Below are positions 46,401-55,400 of a stretch of 64,000 nucleotides of DNA, one piece after another. Made by a program: the position numbers and the translations under genes. The notes below the pieces were generated by a model. The model was not told the origin of the DNA. It saw nothing but the letters and a program-made list of their open reading frames with translations, and ran no database searches. The stretch lies in contig CM037462.1 of NCBI GenBank assembly GCA_021014325.1, positions 16,698,135 through 16,762,134 of the forward strand. The letters are read 5' to 3'. The stretch comes from Plazaster borealis. Taxonomy: Eukaryota; Echinodermata; Asteroidea; Forcipulatida; Labidiasteridae. Each line of letters begins with the position of its first letter. The stretch's first letter is position 1.

Positions 46401-49400
46401 TTAAAGTTCTGCTAAGCACGCTGAATTGAAATGAGTTTCACAGGAGTGTTACTTTCTTCATGTTTATCTTTGGTTTTAAAAGCCCTACTGTGCAATCTGG
46501 GGCATTGTAAATGTTTTTCACTTTATGATTTTGTGAGTTTGATCTAAAGTAAGAACGAAACAGAAACAAAAAACGGGTTATTATTATATATTTGTATGCG
46601 TATCGACCGCAATTTGCGTGTTTTGCCCCAATAGAACATGGGTTGTTATTAGTGGGCTTAAAAAGCCTTCTGACCCTTTCCACACACCAGACCGACCACA
46701 GGGATCTGATGGAAGAGGTGCAGGGCTCGAATTTGGGGGAAAATCCACAAGACCACAGGGCTTGTTGTTCAAAAATGTTTACTGGACCAGAATTGTTCTA
46801 ACAAGACCAGAACAGTTTAACATGCATACTGTTTTTAAGAACCCAGTCACTTATCATAAAGAGAAGGGGTTCGCCCCAGATTCCTGTTTTGATCAGCAGC
46901 ATATTGCGCTACAGCACCTTGTAATTGTAAACCATTACATGGTGCTACATGTATGTAAAGAAATAGGTCTCATACTTCAAAAACGTAGCTCCGCGTACCT
47001 TACAGGAAAAAAATACTGAGCGCTTTGATACGCCCATCAGGTGCGATAAAATGCTTTATGGATTTACGAGACTCGGAAAGAATTGACGTACGAACAACCA
47101 GCATTATGGGTTAAGGAGTCCAATTTAATAACAAATAAATTATAATTAACTAACATTACTATTTTACAGAAAACGTTGCTTGTTTCTTAATCAGTTGGTC
47201 TGCATTGCTTAAAGATCACAACCAGGTCATGTTAGACCAACTGATCAAATTAATTTTGGATTACACAAACGTTTTGTTTATCATTTGTTTTAACTGTACA
47301 ATACAATTTAACACTTGAGCACTACTATAACTTAGACAGAGTTTCTTAATAAATATTTCTTGCTGAGAGTACTTTATCTCTGGCCATTATGGCTTATGTC
47401 TGGCACAAAATTAATCTCATATTAATCCCTTAAGTTGTTCACTTTAATAGTTGACATACTTTACTTTTTAATGTGTCCAAATAGGCATATATACAACTCA
47501 TGGCACTTTCTTTGCCTTTATCAATCGTTTACTACGTGGTAGTTTTCTTACTATCATAAATAATGAACAACTGCCTCCAAGCAGTCCACACACCCATGAT
47601 TCCACTGCCCCAAAGCCTTCTATTAATCACCATTAATATCGAAGTATATCTAAGTACAAGTACATGTAGAGGGTCCGCTACAAGAAAACGGAGGTAGGTG
47701 GGGATGGGATGGAGGTGGAAAAGCTATCACCGTTCTCCAAGGGATGTCGAACGAAAGTGAATGCCCATTTCTCTAAACCTTATGGTGTTTCAAATGCATG
47801 GTAAACTCATTGGACTGTAAACCCGCCAATTGTTCGTGGTTCGGCCAGAGGAATGTATTATGTTACATAACAGACACGTTAAGCTACCAGGTAGGTGAAA
47901 GTACCTAATTAAGGGAACTCACAGTGCCACGACCTTTTAGCAGGTTCGAAACCCGACTCGAGCTCCATAAATCAGATTAACCTTAGCGATTAATCTGGAG
48001 TATATAAGAACTCAGTATTATTATTATTCCCAAACACCTCTAACATTCTGTCTCAGCGTTGCCTCTGCACTCAATCTTTCACTTTACATCTTTACGGAAT
48101 CCCCTAGAGTTTCCCATTCCCTAATTGCACATCCTTCATCGTCACGCTGTACAGATACATGTAGATGGGTTAGGCAATCTTATGCGGGGCTCAACATTTA
48201 CACTGGACCGCACGCCCGGGGCTAGTGATTTTAGTGTTGGGCCAGTATAAACTGATGACTGGACAAGTCCGGCGGCCTTTTTGTTCAAATGTTGACTTGC
48301 AGTCTGATAAATATCTTTCAATTCTGTTGAGTGTTGAAGAATACTAACATGTACCCATTAATATACAAATGAGGAAATCTTCTGTAATAGTTCAAACTTC
48401 TTCAAATGTTACACTGTGTGTGTATTTTTGCTCTCATTTCAAGTCTGGTCTTGTAAAAAAAATTGGTCCAGTAAAACTTTTGAGCTGCAAGCCCTGTGGT
48501 CTTAATGGATTTTCCCTCCAAGTTCAAGTCCTGCTATAATGGAGTTATTATTAATGGTTTATTTATTTCATCATTACCGGGTAGAAGACATTCACAGTAT
48601 AAATACTGAATTATGGTCTTATGTACAAATTGGTAGTTAGGTAATGAATACAACAAAAAGCAATAAACGACAAAAAGTACATATGAAAAAAAACAACCAA
48701 AGAATAAAAGGGCAAATGGCCCGGAATTACACAAAGAGACAAAACTTAGTCCAGTTCTCTCATTACACAGATGAGGATAAATTGCACTAAAATAAAAACA
48801 AATTGGAGTTTAAAATTGGAGTTTAAAAAAACAAATCACAGACAGGTCTCAGAGGAACATCAAGCAATTCCCAACAACATCCGAAACAAGGACAGCAATA
48901 AAAAACTATTGTTTGTTGGTGAGAGTAACTAAGGATGGAATTGGGCTGGTTTTGTAACGGTTAGTGCGACATTTTATAGAGGACAGCTGGTCGGAATTTC
49001 TTAAATTATTATTCCTCTTAGGAGGAAGCCCATCTCTGTGAATGGTGGAAATCAACAAGGAGTTCCCGAAATTAAGGCTGAGCTTTTCAAGTCTGGCTAA
49101 AACAGGTGGAATTTGAAGTGTCTGGCAGATTTCAATGTAATGTTTGGAATTGCAAACGTCGGTGGAGAGGATAATACGAAAAGCCTTTCTCTGCAACCTC
49201 TCAAGGCACTCACTTTGTGATTTTGTCAAACCACTGAACCATACAGGGGAGGCATATTCCAGAGTGGGTCTGACATATTGTAAATAAACTGTAATGAGGT
49301 CAGCCTGTGGGAGATTACAACGTTTGAGCATTCGGAGAAAGTAAAGTTTCCTGTTAAATTTTGTACACATACTTCCAACCTGCTTGTTCCACTTCAAATC

Positions 49401-52400
49401 TTCTTGAACAAAAATGCCCAACAGTTTGACAACACCAGATTGTTTAATAACAGAGTCACCAATGTGAAAAACTGGCACATCCGTTAGTGCTCTACTAAAG
49501 CATGAGTTCATAGGAGTTCATTTATCATTCCATTGCCCGACACCTCCTCAGTGTGACAGGTGCGGAACAGCTGTAGTCTCAGCTCCTAATTAGCTTCAGT
49601 CTTCATAGGTTAATTGATATACTGCATGAATGTTTATTTGATTTCAGATGACCTACTTTGAACATTACTTTTGTAGTATATGAACTTGGACTTGTTCCAA
49701 TTAATTACCTGGGGTGACACGTTATAAATTAGTATTCTTTGTAATGGAAGATTGATTTCTAATGGAATTTTGAAAAGCATCTTTTCATTATTTAATTTTT
49801 GTCATTATCGTATTAATTTATTTTTTCCTGGGGTAGTATTTTCCCCCCATACAGAATTGCCTGGTTTCACTATAACAGCTGATAAACATAATGAACTTTG
49901 GGAAATTTGTAATTTATAAACCATTCACTCACTGCCAGTACATTTTTGAATCTGTGTTGGAAGAATGTTAAAGACAAAATACAAGAATGGCAGTTTTAAA
50001 AAGAGAATAATTTATTTTGAACGTGCTTGCTCACTGATTATATCAGTACCAATCCTCCAAAGACAATCTACAAAACCATCACACACATTGACTTTTGTTT
50101 GTCAACCCTGTAAATCAAGGACTTCTCTTTGTTCTATTGTTTGGACTCAGGGTGTTTTTAAGCGTCAGCCCTTTAAAGCATTTTGAGATATGTTGGACAC
50201 ACTATTGCACCATTGGGTTTGGGTAAATCTGTCTGTATACACCCAAACCAAATGGTGTGGTGTTCACCATATCTCTAAAAGACTAATTTGTTTTTTACAC
50301 AAAAGTGAAGCGAGAACGTCTTTGCTCTGTCAAAACACCAAGATTTTATTTATATTTATATTTATTTCATTTCTCGGGAATAAAAAGTACAATTACGCAC
50401 ATTAATTATGTTAAAAAGATTGAAAAATACAGCAAAGAGCAATTTAAATACAGTAAAGAAAAAGAAACAGCTGGAGCCCGAAGGATTGCCTAAAAGAAAC
50501 ACAGTTCCTGTCGAGAGGCTCTCCTCTCCAGCTGATCCTAAAAAAAACAACCATAAAATAGAATTATAAAAATATAAAAATATGTAAGTATGCTATATAG
50601 CAGCAATACAAGCAAAGACACAAAAAAAACACATACAAGGGCATACAAGCAGGATTCTCTTTGTTAAGTCATTGTTTTTCAACAGGTAGTCCCCCCACCC
50701 CCCCCCCCACACACACACACACTTTTATGCAGTCACAAATTAAGATGCATCCCTGGAGATTTCGTCTTCACTCTGTCAAAACACACAGATTCTTTTTGTT
50801 AAAAGTCCTTATTTTTCAACAGGTAGATCCCCCCCCCACAAACACACACTTTTATGCAGTCACAAATTAATATGCATCCCTGGAGATTTCTGTTCTTTCC
50901 TCTTTTGCCCCTGTACTTAACATCCTCCCATAGAGTCTGTTCACAAAATTCAGTTTGGAACTTCCCTCTCTTTAGAATTCCCCTGTGAAGACCTTTTTGT
51001 TCCTACTGTCTCCTACTGTATTAAAAGACCATGTCAAAGCTGTGTTGGTCAAGCTAAGAGGATCAAAGGTAAATGTACGACGACTGTGGTAGTCATATGA
51101 TGTTTTGATTGGTATCTGGCAATTGCCAAGCGTCGAAGTGATGACGTCAGATGTTTGGGCTAGCCATATCATGAATGGGGTCTGATTTACACAGCTTTCT
51201 GTCTCCTCTGTTTGCGCTACTTAAGATTCTACAAGAGCGATGGTTGAAGGAGGATGCTACAATCTTCAGAGAATTGTAGCCATTGAAGCTCTTCACTATT
51301 TATACAAGGGGGGCCTTCAAGTAGATCAGCTGAGAATAAATCCTGGGTAGGAGCAGGGCATGTAAACAAGCTCCATCTATCTTGAACTTCTATCCCCTCA
51401 AAGTAGTGTTTCAATAACCATTTTGGCTGAGCATTATTAAGAAGTGCTCTATGATTGATGATTATTTCCCTTGAAGGAGTTGAGTACGAATTGTTCTGGG
51501 TCTATATGGTTCATTTGATAGTGAAGAAGGTGGAAAGTAAGTTCACTACCCGTAGCAATCTGAAACAGCGAGGACAGTTTCTGACTCAGGAAAACATTGC
51601 CATTCTCTCATGCCTTGAAATACACAGCTGCAGTTTCTTCCGTTGCCCTGGTCATGGCCTTGGTGCCCCTTCAAAAGGTCCTTTAGACTTTAATATTTAC
51701 ACAGCGGCAGTTCTTCCCATTGGTCAAGTCAAGGCCCCCTTCCCCAGTTCAGTTCCTTTAGACTTTAATATTTACACAGCGGCAGTTTTTTCCATTGCCC
51801 TGGTCAAGGCCTTGGTGCCCCTTCAACAGTTCCTTTAGACTTTAATATTTACACAGGGGCAGTTTCTTCCATTGCCGTGGTCAAGGCCTTGGTGCCCCTT
51901 CAAAAGGTCCTTTAGACTTTAATATTTTCCAATGGAAGCACCCTTTACAAAATGAAAATGGCCTTGCCCTCTCAACGATGACATTCCAGGCCAGTTCTCT
52001 CTATGAGGTACTAGCATAAAATTTGAGCATCCTTGTGGTAGCCTTGTCCGAGGCTCTTCACGTGAGGGCCGCTTCTACTACACTAGCCACGCAGCTGGAA
52101 TCACACAAACAGGTCCCAATTTCATGACTCTGGTTACCGCCGAATTCTGCGCTTACGATCACCATGCTCCGCTTTCTGTGCAAGCTCCGAATTTCTGCGC
52201 TAGCTGTGTAAGCGAAGAATGCCTAGTAACGCGGAGTACGCACGCACACAAGCAAAAAATTCCCTGCTAACCCATGAAATACGCTTGACGTAAGCACGGA
52301 ATTTCATGCTTCCGTAAGCTCGATTCTTTGCTTACGGTAAAGCATAGCCATGAAATTGGGCCCTTTACACGATCTGCATATAAAGTACTGTGGGGTCAAT

Positions 52401-55400
52401 GCGATAAATGGGTCTCATAATTCAAACATAGCTCTTCATTTGAATCGTTGGTACGCCAGTAGATACAGCACAGTGACTGTATAAGCGTTGAGAATCTAGA
52501 CAGAATTAGTCTTTTCCTCTTGCATACTCGGACTACATGTAAGTAGGGACGAACACCCTTGACCAGAGCTGTGTATTGAGAGAGTTGCGACATAGTGGGT
52601 CCAGTTTTGGTCTCTTGGTTGCTGTCCAAATGCAGCACAACCCAATGCTCAGTCTAGTCTGGCACCCTATGTTTGCCACGCATTTTTTTGGATTCAAAAT
52701 GGCTTCTAATCGCGAGTTGTCGCAACTCTCTCAATATACGACTCTGCCCTTGACTAAAAGACCCTGATAAGTGGCTACCATATGGTGATATTACTATGGG
52801 CAATAACAGGTAGCTAATTAACAAACAAAGCACACTGTATTATTATTTAAAAAATATTATTAACTTTGTTTTATATAATCATCAACTTCAACTTCAACTC
52901 TCCAGAAATAGAAACTGCATCCCTAATTGAAAATGGGGATGGAATGGTTTTAATTGCCTTTTTTTTCATGGATTGCTTATTATTATTTTGTTGTTCATTT
53001 TAAAGTTGAAGCCACCTGGTTCCAATTTCATGGCTCTGCTTGCTGTGGAATTCTGCTCTTACGGCACCCTGTAAAGCCAGAGCTACCAACACTCCCTGAT
53101 TCCGCAGAAAGTTCCCTGAAAATAAACCAATCTTTCCATGTTCTGATGAACAAATTTGAAAATCTCCCTGGTTATAAAAAACTTATTCCTTATTATGTTG
53201 AATGTAATTCTAAGTATCTCCCTGATTGTTGGACAAAATCTCCCTCGTTGCAAGATGCAATTGTTGGCAGCTGTGAGCAGAGCCATGAAATTGGGCCCTG
53301 TTTGATGAGAGTTTCGCAGATAATTTGATTGATCTGTTCAACAAAGTCTGTAGTAACTATAAATGCAGAAGTTTGTTTCACAGCATTTTGTTTTTCTTCC
53401 ACCTTAAAAACATCAGTAATATAAGTCCACCTCTCTCTTACAAAACGGAAGAGCAACTCATTCATGCACTCGTAATGTCTTGACTTGACTTGACTATTGT
53501 AATTCTCTCTTATAATGGACTTCTAGCTTCCACCATGTATCACCTTCATAGAATTCAGAAGACTTCTGTTGGTGTCTTAACATGCAAGTTCCATCACATT
53601 ACCCCTGTGCTCCAAGCGCCACACTGGCTCCCTGTTATAACCCATTCATAAATACCTGGGACAGTTTATTCATTCTGATTGGTCAAGAGGACATCACGTG
53701 GCCATGTTTAAACGTGAGATATAAACACGGCTAGAAGTGTTTAAACACAGTTTGCACAATGCGGAATGCACGTTCGGACATCATGCGCGCCCTTCCATTT
53801 TGGGAGTCAAACTGTACACAAGAATCATAGAGTTGACTCCCTTACGTCCCAAACTGGAAGGGCGCACATCTTATTCGAACGTGCGTTCCGCGTTGTGCAA
53901 TGGGTCTAGAAATTTAACGCAGAATCGAAAAGAGCTGCGAAGGGGCAAAACTGTCCTATTTGTTCTCAACTTTTTACAGGTTTTTGTCTATATTTTCAAG
54001 GGGAAGATATTTATGAGTGGGAATCAAAGTGTGTTGAACCGGTTTTAAACTAGTGGTTTAAACCCGCCCAGTTTATGCCTGGTTCTTGATAATTTTATCT
54101 CAACGTTGTCTCGGTAAAATTATCAAGAACCAGGCCTCGGCTGGTTTAAACCACTAGTTTAAAACCTCTTCACCACACATTGATTCCCTTATTAATCTAT
54201 CAACAGCTCATCTCCCCAGTACCTGCAGAAACTTATATCACCCTACCAGCCTATGCCCCATTTACATTCAAGTGATGCCTAATTGCTCAGGGGTTCCATC
54301 TGCCAGGATGAAAGCTTATGGTGATAGTAGCTTCTCAGCTGTAGCCCCCCCCCCCCCATAGTATTGACAGTGTCAAAGACTTTAAATATAATTGTATTGA
54401 ACCTCTGCTTTCTTATTTTCAGGACCAGACGACGTTCGTCTGCGTCTGCATCGCCGAGTTCCTCTCCTTGTATGAGACGGAGAGACTTGTCCAAGAACTC
54501 GCCAAGAACGACATCGATACTCACAACATCATCGTTAATCAACTCCTTCTCAAAGAGGATGATGGGGAGAAGACATCCATGTGTAAGATGTGTGCAGCTA
54601 GGATCAAGATGCAGCATAAGTATCTAGACCAGGTAGGTTTACTATCACTTACAATATATAACTATAATAGTATTCATAATATTAGGCATTTTGTTAGGAC
54701 AGGGTCGAAATTAACACTGGACCGCAGGCCCGAGGCCAGTGATTTCAGTGTCGGGCCAGTAAACTCATGACAGGACAAGTCTGGCGGTCTTGTGTTTTTC
54801 ATTCGAATAAGAATGCCTCACTATGTCAATAAGAAAAAGATTTTTCCAATATTAATTTTGAGTCTACCTTTTAATTGTGTATTGAAGTACATGTACATAC
54901 TAATACCCATATGTGCCATAAGACAAATGTCATGTATAAATGTTCTCTTTATCACAAGTACTTGTTCAAATAAAAACAGTTTGCACATGTACATGTACAT
55001 GTTAAACTTTGTGGAAAGTTTGTTAATCATTTTGATTCGGGTCTCTTGAAAAAAATTCTGTTCCAGTAAAAATTGTGAACTACAAGTCCTTCGGTCTTGT
55101 GTACCTTTCCCAAATATTTGAGCCTTGAAGGCGCTTTGAAACGTTGGGTAAAAGCGCCTTACACTATTACTACCACTGTTCATTAGGCATTAAACATTCC
55201 TGGATCCGCTTTCTCCTGAAGACGATCAGAGCATACTGATCGAAACGTCGAGGTTGTCAAGCCACCGGTTCTTCTCAGAACCAACACTACTCAAAAGAGA
55301 TTTATACACATGGTGTCACCGCAAACCTCACCCGATTGTACTCCCACCATGCAAAGTTCAAAATCCTACTTAGTTCCTGAAAAAAAAAAAATACTGAGTT

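Larger units (their letters stand above)
53492..54279 (+). pseudogene. CR1/L2-like reverse-transcriptase relic, interrupted
   Basis: At 53492-53640 DYCNSLL is followed, after a one-base frame change, by [14 protein letters not shown] and [15 protein letters not shown], hallmarks of the RT C-terminus. At 54202-54279 the family's next block appears ([15 protein letters not shown]). Between them 53641-54190 is foreign foldback DNA. Broken by frameshift, insertion and truncation; same strand as GET3. Confidence 0.75.
44750..54422 (+). other. GET3 intron 5 (9.7 kb, repeat-filled)
   Basis: By far the longest intron. It carries two LINE relics, SINE pieces, several foldbacks, tandem duplications and three copies of the GGACCGCAGG repeat (listed separately). 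The stretches 45431-46719, 47021-47814 and 49512-50647 hold nothing I recognise. Acceptor TTATTTTCAG. Confidence 0.85.

Noticed and set aside
50972..51414. Two neighbouring minus-strand open frames in intron 5, possibly exons of an antisense gene
   Set aside because: No family recognised and no clear splice sites joining them; kept only as unexplained sequence.
54279..54617. 112-codon minus-strand open frame
   Set aside because: Antisense shadow of GET3 exon 6.
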